DNA of 64,000 nt from Xenorhabdus ehlersii (GCF_003610465.1 NZ_RAQI01000003.1:62001-126000), one strand, 5' to 3'. Counted from the stretch's first letter, positions 17,501-23,488 are shown. Numbers and translations are program-made. The notes: generated from the letters alone by a model not told the origin.

Positions 17501-18574
17501 TACAACTTTAACTGGGGGGGTGATGGTAAAGATCTCGGTGCGTATCTGGGCGATAACAACAACGTCTGGGGCGGCCGTGGTGACGACGTCTTCTATTCCG
17601 TAGGAACCTCGAATATTTTCACCGGCGGCCAGGGTAATGATGTGGGTGTTATGATGGGGCGTGAAAACATGATGTTTGGCGGTGCGGGCAACGATGTTGC
17701 GGTATTGGCTGGACGGATTAACTACGCCTATATGGGAAGTGGCGATGATCAGGCCTTTGTCTTTGGTGAAGGTGGCATGGTTGATGGCGGCAAGGGACGC
17801 GACTATATCGTGGCTTCCGGCAACTTTAACCGCATTGATGCGGGAGAAGATCAGGATTACGTTGTAGCCATTGGTAATAATAACCGAGTGGATTTAGGCG
17901 AAGGTAACGACTTTGCGACAGTATTCGGTAACTATAACCAGATCGATGGTAATGTGGGCAACAATGCCATCAAACTGATGGGTTATCACGCTATCATCAA
18001 TGGTGGTACAGGTAATGATCACCTGATTGCCGATGTGGTATCTAAGTTCAGCCAGCTTAACGGCGGTGATGGTGATGATCTGCTGATACTGGGCGGATAC
18101 CAAAACCGCTTCAAGGGTGGCACGGGCGTGAATAGCTTTGTGGTCAGCGGTGATGTGATTGATAACGTAGTTGAAGATATCAAGCAAGGTGACAAGATTA
18201 TTTTCAATGATATCAATGGGCAAAACTTGTGGTTACAACGCAGCGGTTACGACTTGGTGCTGTTGACCCAGCGTAATGTCAAAGATACCTCTGCACAGGG
18301 GCAGTTTGAGGCAATGGGTTCTGTGACGTTCAACGACTATTTCAATGGTAACCGTGCGGATATCATCACCCAAATGGGGGATAAAGATACACAGGGCGAG
18401 CGTGAATATACGGTACTTTCTGCCAATGCGGTAGATTCTCTGGTGCAGGCTATGAGTGGATTCGCGCCTAATATGGGAGACAGCGGCTTTATTGATTCGC
18501 TTGATAGTAAAACGAAGTCAACCATTATGACGGCGTGGTCTGATACCATAAACGGGAAATCTAAACTTGCCTGA
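5402..18574 (+). CDS. rtxA: MARTX multifunctional-autoprocessing RTX toxin RtxA, main reading frame
   Basis: This frame carries nearly all of a giant secreted toxin. It is open from 5252; joined to the 5' part by one added G it gives about 4,696 residues, against 4,545 for V. cholerae RtxA. Order in the joined protein: A repeats (about 78-705), B repeats (706-1362), a charged coiled region (1619-1926), DUF1-type domain (about 2016-2282), RID-type 4-helix membrane bundle (2405-2490), ABH hydrolase (2506-2802), C58-like peptidase (2806-3209), MCF-like peptidase (3209-3543), CPD autoprotease (3597-3826) and C-terminal RTX repeats (3863-4696). The repeats bind the host membrane and make the translocation pore; CPD is activated by inositol hexakisphosphate in the host and releases the effectors. 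The ATG at 5402 has no ribosome site and is not a natural start. Confidence 0.93.
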   Translation: MLTTATMSGSWIGNSHQVAGFKSTRELNTYLFAFEDGTYTKINKVQLRNDPETGKLRYVSTAWYKEGKHLKGLEKQDISRRGGFNSVGEDGAYTLSNLTVEQRKQVTVYAVEKKLTENQWVNYGNGVQIDAADITLSDAKMGGYAIYRDGTTVDVKAVKSNRMPNTYIYGKQLGKHTKVVVVELRNDPKTGMLQYLARPLYKEGYHTANLANENISPANGYQYMGTGSYSLSDLHYSVNAVRTNSSRVPDMHEYSDLELFKSATGNGDSSGDIHYAGAGGGNIIKSNVTRGNVSFKGAGIANVIEHSSEFGNTEFDGGGGANVIIKKGKEGNLNFNGAGIANVLLHQSQHGDMNVNAGGAANVLVRVGDGRYLAHLLAVGNISIHKGNGNSRISMGGGFNTHTQIGHGNAFWTGVGGANVLTQMGNGDVSSILVGGANVLTKVGKGDLQSAMFGGANIITHIDNHDASYSGSSNTSAIALGGANILTKKGKGDVQALMGGGGNVLTHIGDGKTTGIMLGGANILTKVGNGDTTGIMLGLGNVLTHVGDGQTLGIMGAVGNIFTKVGDGTTIAAMIGAGNIFTHVGEGNAWALMGGKGNIFTKVGNGDALALMLALGNVYTHIGDGMSVALMIAKGNIATKVGNGDALSAMIGKGNVFTQIGDGSTFAAMIGGANVLTKVGDDLTAALMVGEANIYTHVGNGTSIGLFAGKANIMTKVGDGTTLSAMFGEANIMTHVGDGLTGVLALGKANIVTKVGNDFMGVVAASEANVVTHVNNEGNSTTAALLAGKGNILTKVGDGTAVGLLISKVGNIMTHVGDGTTVGFAKGEGNIITKVGDGLGINAAWGKANILTHVGDGDRYNLAKGDANIITKVGDGQEVSVVQGQANILTHVGNGDDYTGAWGKANVMTKVGDGRNVVLTKGEANIVTQIGDGDSFNALWSQGNVVTKVGDGIQVTAAKGKGNITTTVGNGLSVTAAHGDLNINTKVGDGVSVNVAWGKFNVNTRVGDGLNVSVMKGKGNANIRVGDGLNINASYARNNVAIQVGNGDFYSLAVAESNTQSNKLDALFDNIKQTVLGSAGSQGINYLVNGDEANTSGTHKGRGAIELPEVSSLNGFKLTEMDEITSDLKDSLKGSVTGVDTPDMGSIEKTLGNEKHLNPKNQSRNLIVNGDFEQGAKGWTYTNGIEASHSAKSYGLSAEGHGDRVSELDVKGNTHICQNIQNLTEGEEITVKFDFARRVGSSADNGLEVWWNGEFVFAAANGKSEWQNKTLTLTAKAGKNLLGFSGIGLGDGLGYVLDNVSATSSSYLSDRAITDHMQQDKAAHNALQDKEKAEAGRQRLVQEKDKQLAAIAGTQAQLEATDLDILNANGQTQRDAIKGEAQAVTDELMAKVKGLEALETHAAYHGESGQQWRDQFAVGLRQRIQSELNNASEIAQNQLDNSQKAAAEHLDNIKDAVAKSEAGVLKADQNHQHAEQDVEEALIQARNREKEALDRELRARQAEHDGNVAAQQAEQHGQNEVSVADSKTVQVQNDAKGSKLDGSYQPTRTGAKGSGLSGKAYESHYYDDVEKAEKSKSNINSEFTVQADGRFSKELQDLDNDLSELNDAKEALNRLQINAGIRAKKESGASALTSLHTETSVDQPVNQSMDTVTEWVRNTPRISGLDLSGLQALGETLAQPESIDTSKVSATAIKAQKVADVYRWLDSDNGAATDSYIPVPGFNRVDADIPADLRQKMVTFVEGYLNATENSVPKDQVISLAKLFVDATIDYDWDKRVEFVSRLESYGYSFEPVHGDKSIVSFWSGRNFKQYREVLDAVQTDGKKVVYDIDVKGNSFAIDLNKTLMRWGGIFLDSDIAEQKALQSTINASAYSNTGFWSSLYATGSRDDVYVIAEGGLRLGNYFWNVELPVLRQLQREGLVGEIRLLDKTAKAYQGMSPESIGRRLTEAGVSVKARFDSLSFAEQEKLLALNPDKYKPDTLVDLDIKTSAIDNLLSQALPFYGLRTERNLLVRASDTKGFEIRPWPGNNNDSFKTIMMENPEDSAQIKSIERFILANYNNYDQLPDELHLVKDRIVSHDHGRTRIIAEKIDGSWSYKPKTDLMSVGELREAAYVKGKILGDSYRHVLDALSNYQNTLQNSKDNDFEAVEKLTDLLHQVESYLKGHPDSKRVPALQNLLSQVSVRLEESLVLTEFTVRSGEKVAINNDGTPPRDREPFNPVTRFLNDELYGSREDRRNIDNHTQIILDAAVAKGAADKITLQGEAGRLTGYYHSGAQKDQGEHSPAKKVVLFIHGSGSSAEEQASIIQNHYQKQGVDMLAVNMRGYGSSDGHPSEKGLYQDARTMLSYLVNDRGIKPENIIIHGYSMGGAVAADLARYAERNGQPVSGLLLDRPMPSMTKAITAHEVPNPAGITAGLAKFVNGQFSLEKNLQGISKQTPIMLLTDNEGLGKEGEKLRAKLVVAGYQVSGEQTFYGHEDSGLIRQYADLIVSTLSEPKRESGSVKAGLLEKMVYTLFDVKSGGKELDKYSFHFTQGESLLNNLEKLVPEIGNVLLTNGNHVESKEFLEGICFALSGRYLIEERVHGVGGGKAYLSWLTDAVKAYNDNSVNKKSDINSIEASLLNQYRRQNIGPAIQDLLSMQYSQTQNMSNLVNRRKANQAYGGKLKANGLTGDRIDRSMSNDVAGYESVMEQLRNVDKTTYMSFMSEDHAMAVVVHKGENQTVWSFYDPNFGIKSFDNYSDFEHFMDSFHKGILTGYQSKLGYEYVASREENQSFYVNYNTFEDGTITHYDGVWKQARAGEQQYVLRALKEQGKAFKLGSNVTGRVVDYGNDAVTLEVTTKKGEKVLVEVESNNFRQAANLVQSNIDKVVANSENGKFTLKASAENITKQPNAGQSATDAFDVKPQSDESKVLKGIKSDLKRYGEALKPQSSSPGKKPKDIRTTEDFLAGYKQGHAEQVVNGFRPNMNIKQLVDLLVKGNWSPEQKGALAWEIESRALKVTFQPRAEKYNRLFRDVASTGIADTKASEQLAPQLLLLNLSNDGFGGRCDPLSKLVLVAKQLENDGQDGVARQLLEKMYSSAAVLSNPDLYSATERANADKLLGSLAALHAKNPMADTFIKVWKEKLEDTKALTVDGVIQRITAGNTEDKPVLLELDGPDHAMAAWAKGNSEDRVYGFYDPNVGIVEFSSAEKFSAYVTRFFGESDLNMAQSYRLPKNAAGESVFERVAVIDGEVLATYRPRAADKITMRDMLELPVFDDASIKKPIGIDAADGVKKPLSDNSLESHMHVNNQDVNSWEDIAVKPQPEGGDSRFAGQVIIQTENDPVVAEAAANLAGKHPDSSVIVQLDANGQYRVVYGDPAVLSDKLQSGKLRWQIVGHGREELAQNHTRMSGYSADELALKLKQFRTDFKQVGRPDHISLVGCSLIGDDNRNGFAHHFISELDKLGIRTTVSARSSEVAVDSIGRKYTKDAQEQWVHKLTDNKLVLGWNDKGELESHSERVRRGIAENDINLSRVGQTEVAAKAQGAIADNAETFHAPKQRDTADNHSTVVSSNNQLSYSGNIQVQAGDGEFTVINWGTTNVGIKVGTGGFKSMAFGDNNVMVHIGEGNSKHSVDIAGYQALEGAQLFVGNRNISFNIGRSNDLIVMLEKSIPTPPLVNPFDGAARISGVLQNIAGSFNSPDWLATQNQQWTLESAKKYVSDLSGLDLTSSVDYKTLTDLDSQNERSSRGLKNDLESTLNKKYNQWLSGNGNTPEMGKISRADKFRQANEKLAFNFAVGGQGADIQVTAGNWNFMFGDNIQSILDTNLGSLFGLMTQEYTSTGMAKTTFTFSPTDLPRQLKNKLLGDLAGVNADTTLADIFGVDYTPKGDIVSRSGQPVDGVAILRQMLEIIGEFSSDQLQAFTDQEKLLDSLKASLNMGADGVRSFAESHGLKAKAPDESQEGHVSISKGDESTPETADVQADRPVGLTSLNLPNLFATLFNQDKQAEMKSLVTNLKKNLTADLLNIEDKTFDFLRNSGHLQGDGDIHVSLGNYNFNWGGDGKDLGAYLGDNNNVWGGRGDDVFYSVGTSNIFTGGQGNDVGVMMGRENMMFGGAGNDVAVLAGRINYAYMGSGDDQAFVFGEGGMVDGGKGRDYIVASGNFNRIDAGEDQDYVVAIGNNNRVDLGEGNDFATVFGNYNQIDGNVGNNAIKLMGYHAIINGGTGNDHLIADVVSKFSQLNGGDGDDLLILGGYQNRFKGGTGVNSFVVSGDVIDNVVEDIKQGDKIIFNDINGQNLWLQRSGYDLVLLTQRNVKDTSAQGQFEAMGSVTFNDYFNGNRADIITQMGDKDTQGEREYTVLSANAVDSLVQAMSGFAPNMGDSGFIDSLDSKTKSTIMTAWSDTINGKSKLA
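10530..11350 (+). other. rtxA: First-position effector domain, DUF1-like
   Basis: Region of about 270 residues directly after the charged linker, where Vibrio vulnificus toxins carry the domain called DUF1. Visible landmarks are SFWSG (near residue 2107 of the joined protein) and GNYFWNVELPVL. I recall DUF1 being described as an NAD-consuming domain that works with RID, but I am not certain. The assignment rests on position and general resemblance. Confidence 0.5.
11380..11970 (+). other. rtxA: RID N-terminal part with 4-helix membrane-localisation bundle; protease core absent
   Basis: From LPFYGLRTERNLLV through LMSVGELREAAYVKGKILG to LLSQVSVRLEE the text follows the beginning of the V. cholerae Rho-inactivation domain closely, including the helical bundle that targets the inner face of the host plasma membrane. 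It then jumps (at EESLVLTEFTVRSGEK) to VAINNDGTPPRD, the start of ABH. The RID catalytic His and Cys motifs (of the type HSALGHAAL and KNCSS) are absent from the whole protein. Confidence 0.75.
12000..12890 (+). other. rtxA: ABH alpha/beta-hydrolase effector domain
   Basis: The nucleophile elbow GYSMGG has its serine codon at 12491-12493 (residue about 2670); the oxyanion region VVLFIHGSGSS precedes it and GHED supplies the histidine. In Vibrio this domain is a phospholipase A1 acting on phosphatidylinositol 3-phosphate, blocking endosomal and autophagic traffic. All triad motifs look intact. Confidence 0.85.
12900..14110 (+). other. rtxA: C58/YopT-like cysteine peptidase effector domain
   Basis: A complete Cys-His-Asp set in the order of clan CA family C58 is visible: GICFALS (Cys codon 13103-13105, residue 2874), EDHAMAV (His 3013) and FYDPNFG (Asp 3032). 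It resembles the DmX or PaTox-P type of MARTX and Photorhabdus toxins. Substrate unknown. It could alternatively be an autoprocessing module. Confidence 0.65.
14110..15110 (+). other. rtxA: MCF-like effector domain with RCD motif
   Basis: GGRCDPLSK carries the Arg-Cys-Asp motif (codons 14534-14542, residues 3351-3353) typical of the 'makes caterpillars floppy'-like MARTX effector, followed by PDHAMAAW (His 3464) and GFYDPNVG (Asp 3483). In Vibrio this domain is activated by host ARF GTPases, cleaves itself and disturbs Golgi and mitochondria. It shares its fold logic with the preceding domain. Confidence 0.75.
15270..15960 (+). other. rtxA: CPD inositol-hexakisphosphate-activated cysteine protease domain
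   Basis: Catalytic His in VGHGR (codon 15530-15532, residue 3683) and catalytic Cys in LVGCSL (codon 15665-15667, residue 3728) are present with the basic beta-flap region after SARSSEVAVD. This domain sits between effectors and the C-terminal repeats and cuts after leucines to release the effectors in the host cytosol. Confidence 0.9.
16070..18570 (+). repeat. rtxA: C-terminal RTX calcium-binding repeats and secretion signal region
   Basis: Glycine/aspartate-rich nonapeptide-like repeats such as GGDGKDLG, GGRGDDVF, GGQGNDVG and GGAGNDVA occur at 17510-18200, preceded by conserved non-repeat MARTX sequence. The last 150 residues carry the usual export region for type I secretion. Confidence 0.88.
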
Positions 18575-18603
18575 TAGTTTTATTAACTGATCTTGATTAA
18601 TAA

Positions 18604-18629
18604 ATGGCCCATGAATGTGGGCCATTTTT
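18604..18629 (+). terminator. Rho-independent terminator after rtxA
   Basis: ATGGCCCA (18604-18611) pairs with TGGGCCAT (18618-18625) around a 6-base loop and is followed by TTTT. It lies 30 bases after the rtxA stop and closes the rtxHCA operon. Confidence 0.85.
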
Positions 18630-18753
18630 CAATTAACGTGTTATCGGGATTTACGTTATCCATCTATGATTGCTTGTAAGATGGCTTGCCTCTTTTGTAA
18701 CTTCTTCGGGATCTTCCTTTTTCACTGTCGTAGCTTGGGTGGAACGGTTAAAA

Positions 18754-20292
18754 TTATGTGCTTATTTCCAGCTCTTTTTCGGTATTGCCGATAGTTGATG
18801 TGACTTGAACATCTAATTTCAGCATACTTTTAATAACCAGATTCGCTACATTTGCGACCACGAAGAGGGCATTAGGTACCCATAACCGCTTATGCGCAGG
18901 CGTTCCGACAAACCAAATACTTTCTTTTTCCTTAAAGTCAGGAGGGATGACTCCCATTTCTGGCGAGATCGATATGGCGCGTTCTGAACGCTGGCCGTGA
19001 GTATCAATCTCAAGTATCCCATCCTCGTCAAGGATAAAGTCAGGTTGGTGATAACCAACAGCAGCGACAATCGCATCAAATGGTTGATAATCCTGCCCTA
19101 AGTTGACTAACCAGGTATTTGCCTCTCCTTCTTCTATAACAACATTTAGAATTTCTCCTTTCTGAATGAGCAGAGAACCACTATCCATATAGTGCAGAAG
19201 TTTCTGTGCATTGGGCAAAGCAATGGCGGTGATATATCGATGAAGCATTTTTTCGAAGTTGGGATGAAATGAACCGCCAAAATAGGTGTTATCATGTAAA
19301 TGCACTTCGTTAACGACATACACGAAATTGACTATCATATCTTGCCATTGACTCTTCCCTTGCTCGGCAATAGCGATTTCTTCACGCAGACGTTCCCGAC
19401 AACTATTGGCATTAGAAAACTGTTCTCGCCAGGGTATTTTTGTGTATTTTTTGAGTGCACGGTAGAAATATTTTAGATACGCGTGCTTCAATGAGTCAGG
19501 AAAAAAATGGGTCAATTGATTCCCCTGACGGTTCATTATCGACATTGTATTTTTATGCTCAAAGAAGGTTCCAGGGCTTTTTACAAGCCGCGAACGGACA
19601 GCGGGAATATCTCCTGATGGCGAAGTCATGGTGACGCTATGGCCTTCACGACAGAGAAGAATAGCCGCATCGATTGCTGCAAGTTTACTGCCGATAACCA
19701 ATACCCGCGATTGCGGGGGTATTCTGGCTAACATCTCTTTCTCTGGATAGGGGCTGTGGATAAAAGTTGGGCGAGTCAAGTGGGGTTTCAACACATCAGG
19801 GAGCCGAGAAGCACCTAAGCCTGTACAGAAAATGACATCAGTCACTTCCAGTGATTGAGGTGTCAAGCTATCACCATGCCAGAGTGTGTAACAACGATGT
19901 GGATTGACCTTCAACCCCCTAAATAAATGGGGCATATGGAAAACATCGATTCCTGTTTTGAGAGCAATAGTGCTAAATTCCAGAAATCTTTGATTCAGAT
20001 AGTTTCCTACCCACTGCCGCGGCACGAAAGATTCCGGTGTAACGATATGGCCGTGTTTATGCAAATAATCCAGAAAGTCCAGAGGATTATCAGCCACGAC
20101 TGACATGGTATCGATCGAAGTATTGCAGAGTACATCGCCATCCAAATTGAAAAAGGCCATTCCTGGGCCAACCGGCCCAGGTTCAATAACATAAATGATT
20201 TGCGCTGCACGATGTTGCACTGCTGCGATGAATGTCGCCACCCCAGCAGCCCCGCCTCCGACAATGGCAAGACTTCTTTTGTGAAAGGACAT
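18754..20292 (-). CDS. FAD/NAD(P)-binding oxidoreductase-like protein
   Basis: Predicted flavoprotein of 512 residues. An N-terminal Rossmann motif (VGGGAAGVATF) for FAD, a second Rossmann-like segment (VLVIGSKLAAIDAA, about residues 190-205) and a late FAD motif (AIVAAVGYHQPDF) fit the FAD/NAD(P)-binding family seen as PF13454. Such proteins occur beside natural-product and siderophore genes; the substrate cannot be read from the sequence. The start at 20292 is chosen because GAGGAAATA precedes it; an in-frame ATG at 20361 would add 23 residues and overlap the preceding gene. It lies 65 bases after the O-methyltransferase gene on the same strand and is probably co-transcribed. Confidence 0.8.
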   Translation of the reverse strand: MSFHKRSLAIVGGGAAGVATFIAAVQHRAAQIIYVIEPGPVGPGMAFFNLDGDVLCNTSIDTMSVVADNPLDFLDYLHKHGHIVTPESFVPRQWVGNYLNQRFLEFSTIALKTGIDVFHMPHLFRGLKVNPHRCYTLWHGDSLTPQSLEVTDVIFCTGLGASRLPDVLKPHLTRPTFIHSPYPEKEMLARIPPQSRVLVIGSKLAAIDAAILLCREGHSVTMTSPSGDIPAVRSRLVKSPGTFFEHKNTMSIMNRQGNQLTHFFPDSLKHAYLKYFYRALKKYTKIPWREQFSNANSCRERLREEIAIAEQGKSQWQDMIVNFVYVVNEVHLHDNTYFGGSFHPNFEKMLHRYITAIALPNAQKLLHYMDSGSLLIQKGEILNVVIEEGEANTWLVNLGQDYQPFDAIVAAVGYHQPDFILDEDGILEIDTHGQRSERAISISPEMGVIPPDFKEKESIWFVGTPAHKRLWVPNALFVVANVANLVIKSMLKLDVQVTSTIGNTEKELEIST

Positions 20293-20357
20293 TACTATTT
20301 CCTCAATATATTGTGAAAATAAGGAAGTTTTACCTGGCTGACTTAATGCGCAGGAAC

Positions 20358-21389
20358 TCATTCGGCAATGGCTTCAACAATCGAAATGTGACAGCCTGTA
20401 TCAATGACACGATTGAGTTTTAAGCCTGCGTTAGCCAACAATTGTCGTAGTTCATCCTCTGTGCGTTCACGTCCTTCTTCGTAGATCCCCATACAGAGAA
20501 GATCCATTTCTTTACCTGCATGTGAAACGTTGCCATTAGGGATCACAGGGTCCATTACCAATATTCGTCCATCAGGGGACATCGCTTGTCGGCAGTTACG
20601 TAGAATTTGTATACATTGTTCATCAGACCAGTCGTGCATAATGTACTTGAGCAGATATATATCGCCCTGAGGACATGACTCGAAAAAGTCGCCAGAAGTA
20701 ATCTCCCACCGCGTATCATCACCTAGCGCGCCAAGTTCATGTCTGGCGAGTACGTGTGGTTGGTCGAAAAGAACCCCTCGCAGGGTTGTATTAGCCTGTA
20801 ATACTTCTAATAACAGGCTACCAAACCCGCCAGCTATATCGACAACTGTTGCGTTTTTCGGGAAATCATAACTGTGCACGAGAAACAAATTTTCCACTTT
20901 AGACATTGAGGACATACCGACGTGAAAATCATCAGTCTGCGTGTCCGTCTGCGCCCAATAATCAAAGAAAGGAAGTCCGTAGAGGTGTTTGAAGGCAGGA
21001 TTGCCGCGGACGCTTTCTACAATCTCACCAAGAGGTTGCCAAAATGTCCGGTCAGTCATCATCAATACTGCGGCTCGGAGGGAATGGTGTGTGTCTTTGC
21101 GCAGAAACTCTGCGGCTGGAGTGAGTGAAAACCATTTATCTTCGGTTTCATGAAAGATATTCCGTGTGGCAAGCAGCCGCAGAACTCGGTGTAACTGCTG
21201 CTCTTGGGCTCCGACAGTTTTGGCGAGTTCATGCACTGTTTTTGGCCCATTGCTTAAATGATCGGCTACACCGAGAACCGTGGCAGCACGAAGTGCCGCT
21301 TGATAGGTATACCCCATTGTTTGATTAAGTAAATGTAAAGCTGCTGATGTGTAATTAGAAATTGCTGTGTTATTATTTAAAATGTTCAT
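20358..21389 (-). CDS. SAM-dependent O-methyltransferase (plant/fungal OMT-like)
   Basis: Protein of 343 residues with the two-part build of small-molecule O-methyltransferases: a winged-helix dimerisation domain (about 15-100, ending with FSLTPAAEFL) and a Rossmann catalytic domain with the SAM-binding DIAGGFGSLL, DFFESCPQGD and the general-base histidine in MHDWSDEQC. The family methylates hydroxyl groups of phenolic or polycyclic secondary metabolites (phenazine, acetylserotonin and tetracenomycin types). The acceptor is unknown. GAGATC upstream of the ATG can serve as ribosome site. With the flavoprotein downstream it could decorate a metabolite whose scaffold is made elsewhere; no scaffold-forming gene is in the window. 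Confidence 0.85.
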   Translation of the reverse strand: MNILNNNTAISNYTSAALHLLNQTMGYTYQAALRAATVLGVADHLSNGPKTVHELAKTVGAQEQQLHRVLRLLATRNIFHETEDKWFSLTPAAEFLRKDTHHSLRAAVLMMTDRTFWQPLGEIVESVRGNPAFKHLYGLPFFDYWAQTDTQTDDFHVGMSSMSKVENLFLVHSYDFPKNATVVDIAGGFGSLLLEVLQANTTLRGVLFDQPHVLARHELGALGDDTRWEITSGDFFESCPQGDIYLLKYIMHDWSDEQCIQILRNCRQAMSPDGRILVMDPVIPNGNVSHAGKEMDLLCMGIYEEGRERTEDELRQLLANAGLKLNRVIDTGCHISIVEAIAE

Positions 21390-21781
21390 ATAGATCTCAT
21401 TTATAATATAATTATTAAAATAAAAATTAAAGAAACATAAGTTACCTTATTATTTCAATTATATTATTAATCAGAAAATTGTTCATTTTTCAACCACAAA
21501 AAATCTTATACGGAAGTATATTGTTATAATGATTATTATTAATAAGGATGATGAATAAGGTTGTTTTTACGAGAAGGTTATGCTGTGTTTGTAGTGAGAA
21601 TTTTTAGGGGGTATATTTATTAAATAGCACAATAGAAAAATACATTAAGGTATAATAAAAACGCTATCATAAATAACATCAGTAATTTATATTATTTGCG
21701 TAATGAAATTTTTTGTTAGTTTGATAGCATATAAAAATATTTCATAAAGTACCCCCCTAAAAACCGTGGGGGATTATTTTG
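21390..21781. other. AT-rich gap between methyltransferase genes
   Basis: A 392-base very AT-rich stretch with no credible gene. It should contain the promoter of the O-methyltransferase gene near 21400-21500 and, at its right end, the hairpin described next. Confidence 0.5.
21752..21772 (-). terminator. G/C hairpin after the second methyltransferase gene
   Basis: CCCCCC at 21752-21757 faces GGGGG at 21768-21772 around a 10-base loop, directly after the stop of the 21782-22516 gene. On the minus strand it is followed by an AT-rich but not pure T tail; on the plus strand by ATTATTTT. A terminator is likely but not certain. Confidence 0.5.
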
Positions 21782-22516
21782 TTAGAGTTGACAAACAAGG
21801 GCTGCATCAATGCTATTTCTTTGAAAATCATCCCAAAAACCTGGTGGATAACTTTCAATATCGCTCTCCAGTAGCATGGGTTTATGCCATTCAAATTTTA
21901 ATCCCGCCTTAGTGATTGCATCCTTATATTGTTCACGGCTCCAACGATGCATAGTAAAAGGGCTGGGTGGGGTAGTAAGAAATTCAGCCCTCACAAGAGT
22001 TGTATCTTTCACTGGCTCTTCACTTAGAACCTTTATGCAATAATTTTCATAGTTCCCTTTTTCTAAACGATAATCAGGTTCAAATGTATAAGCGATGAGT
22101 TTACCGGAAGGTTTAAGATGATCTGCAATTACACGAAACATACTTTCAAGTTGTTCAAGTGTTTCCGCATGGCAAAATAACCAGGCGGCAACTATCAGAT
22201 CAAATTTGCCAAATGACTCCATTTTGTTGACATCTCTGATATGAAATTCTATGTCGTCGCCATATTGTTGCGATTTGTTTTTAGCAATTTCTATCATCTT
22301 ATCTGATATATCAATACCAATAACTTTTGAAGCGCCGCGATTTCTGAATTCCCGACTAAATAAGCCATATCCACATCCTAAATCTAACATCGATTTTCCT
22401 TTTACATCCCCTGCCAGATTTAAGAGGGTACGAGTGACTATTTTGATTTGAGCACTAGAGTCTGAGAAATCTTCGTAAAGATGTGCAATGGGATTATATA
22501 AGATGTTATCTTTCAT
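21782..22516 (-). CDS. Class I SAM-dependent methyltransferase
   Basis: Soluble methyltransferase of 244 residues. Motif I is MLDLGCGYGLFSREF, motif II VIGIDISDKMIEIA, and DLIVAAWLFCHA is the post-motif region of the Methyltransf_25 type. The C-terminus (PPGFWDDFQ) recalls proteins commonly labelled toxoflavin synthase-like N-methyltransferases, but no other toxoflavin genes are present, so the substrate stays open. AGGAC lies just before the ATG. It is transcribed in the same direction as the O-methyltransferase and flavoprotein, but a 390-base gap with a hairpin separates them, so it may be a separate unit. Confidence 0.8.
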   Translation of the reverse strand: MKDNILYNPIAHLYEDFSDSSAQIKIVTRTLLNLAGDVKGKSMLDLGCGYGLFSREFRNRGASKVIGIDISDKMIEIAKNKSQQYGDDIEFHIRDVNKMESFGKFDLIVAAWLFCHAETLEQLESMFRVIADHLKPSGKLIAYTFEPDYRLEKGNYENYCIKVLSEEPVKDTTLVRAEFLTTPPSPFTMHRWSREQYKDAITKAGLKFEWHKPMLLESDIESYPPGFWDDFQRNSIDAALVCQL

Positions 22517-22674
22517 AATTCTTTGTCCTTAATTAAAGTCAAGATGTTTTATTTATCTGTAGGATATATTATTTAATATTGGTGTGATGATTACTAATTG
22601 CTTTTTTATTTTTTACATATTAAGGTGCCAGTAATGAATTGGATATAATTATTTTTATATTAACTCTTTATTTT

Positions 22675-22700
22675 ATCAACCCATATTCAGATGGGTTGAT
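22675..22700 (-). terminator. Hairpin after ybfF
   Basis: ATCAACCCA (22675-22683) pairs perfectly with TGGGTTGAT (22692-22700) around an 8-base loop, 9 bases after the ybfF stop. No T-run follows on the minus strand, so termination strength is unclear. Confidence 0.5.
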
Positions 22701-22708
22701 ATCCATAA

Positions 22709-23488
22709 TTATTTTGTGTCTAAAAAGCGATGAATTGCCCTGAGTACAGCTTCAGGTTTTTCTGCATGTACCCAATGCCCACAACCAGCTACAACCCATG
22801 CTGTTGCTTGTGGAAATTGGTTGATAATATCTTCCCGATATTCTTCAGTAATATAATCTGAATTTCCACCACGGATAAACAGGGCGGGTTCATACCATGC
22901 AGGAATAGTTTCCCAGCCGATAATTTTTTCGTACTCTTTTTGCAAAACGGATAAGTTGAATTTCCATTCCCCTTGACGGAATGATTTCAGTAAAAATTGA
23001 ATAACACCCTCTTCCCGAATATCCTGGTGCATAATATCTGCTGCTGCTTGTCGGGTTTGTACACCGGCGGTCGTGACTTTGTTCAGTGCTGCGAAAATGC
23101 TGTCATGGCGGCGAACCGGGTAAGCGACAGGAGCCATATCAATCACCACGATTTTTTCAATCCGTTCTGGCGCAATAGCTGTCATGGTCATGGCGATTTT
23201 GCCACCCATGGAATGCCCAATAATAATGGCGTTGGGCACACTTAGCTCATCAAGCAGTGTCAGGACATCCTGTGCCATATCGTGATAATCCATATTTTCC
23301 ATACGTGGTGAAAGACCGTGGTTACGTACATCGATTTGAATCACCGAATAATGTTGCTGTAAATCACGCCCCAATACTCCCAAATTGTTTAAATCTCCAA
23401 AAAGCCCATGAATCAAGACAATGGGAGTTGAAGATTGCGGATTTTCTACAGTGTGAAGATGATAATTTAATTGACGATTTGATTTCAT
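22709..23488 (-). CDS. ybfF: Acyl-CoA esterase YbfF (alpha/beta hydrolase)
   Basis: Esterase of 259 residues; E. coli YbfF has 254 and hydrolyses palmitoyl- and malonyl-CoA. Visible are the oxyanion segment IVLIHGLFGDLNNLG, the nucleophile elbow GHSMGG, and the C-terminal histidine in GCGHWVHAEKPE. The start at 23488 (MKSNRQLNYH) matches the family; an in-frame ATG at 23572 would add 28 residues without similarity. The gene is divergent from seqA, exactly as in E. coli, and marks the border between the accessory region on the left and the enteric backbone. Confidence 0.92.
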   Translation of the reverse strand: MKSNRQLNYHLHTVENPQSSTPIVLIHGLFGDLNNLGVLGRDLQQHYSVIQIDVRNHGLSPRMENMDYHDMAQDVLTLLDELSVPNAIIIGHSMGGKIAMTMTAIAPERIEKIVVIDMAPVAYPVRRHDSIFAALNKVTTAGVQTRQAAADIMHQDIREEGVIQFLLKSFRQGEWKFNLSVLQKEYEKIIGWETIPAWYEPALFIRGGNSDYITEEYREDIINQFPQATAWVVAGCGHWVHAEKPEAVLRAIHRFLDTK

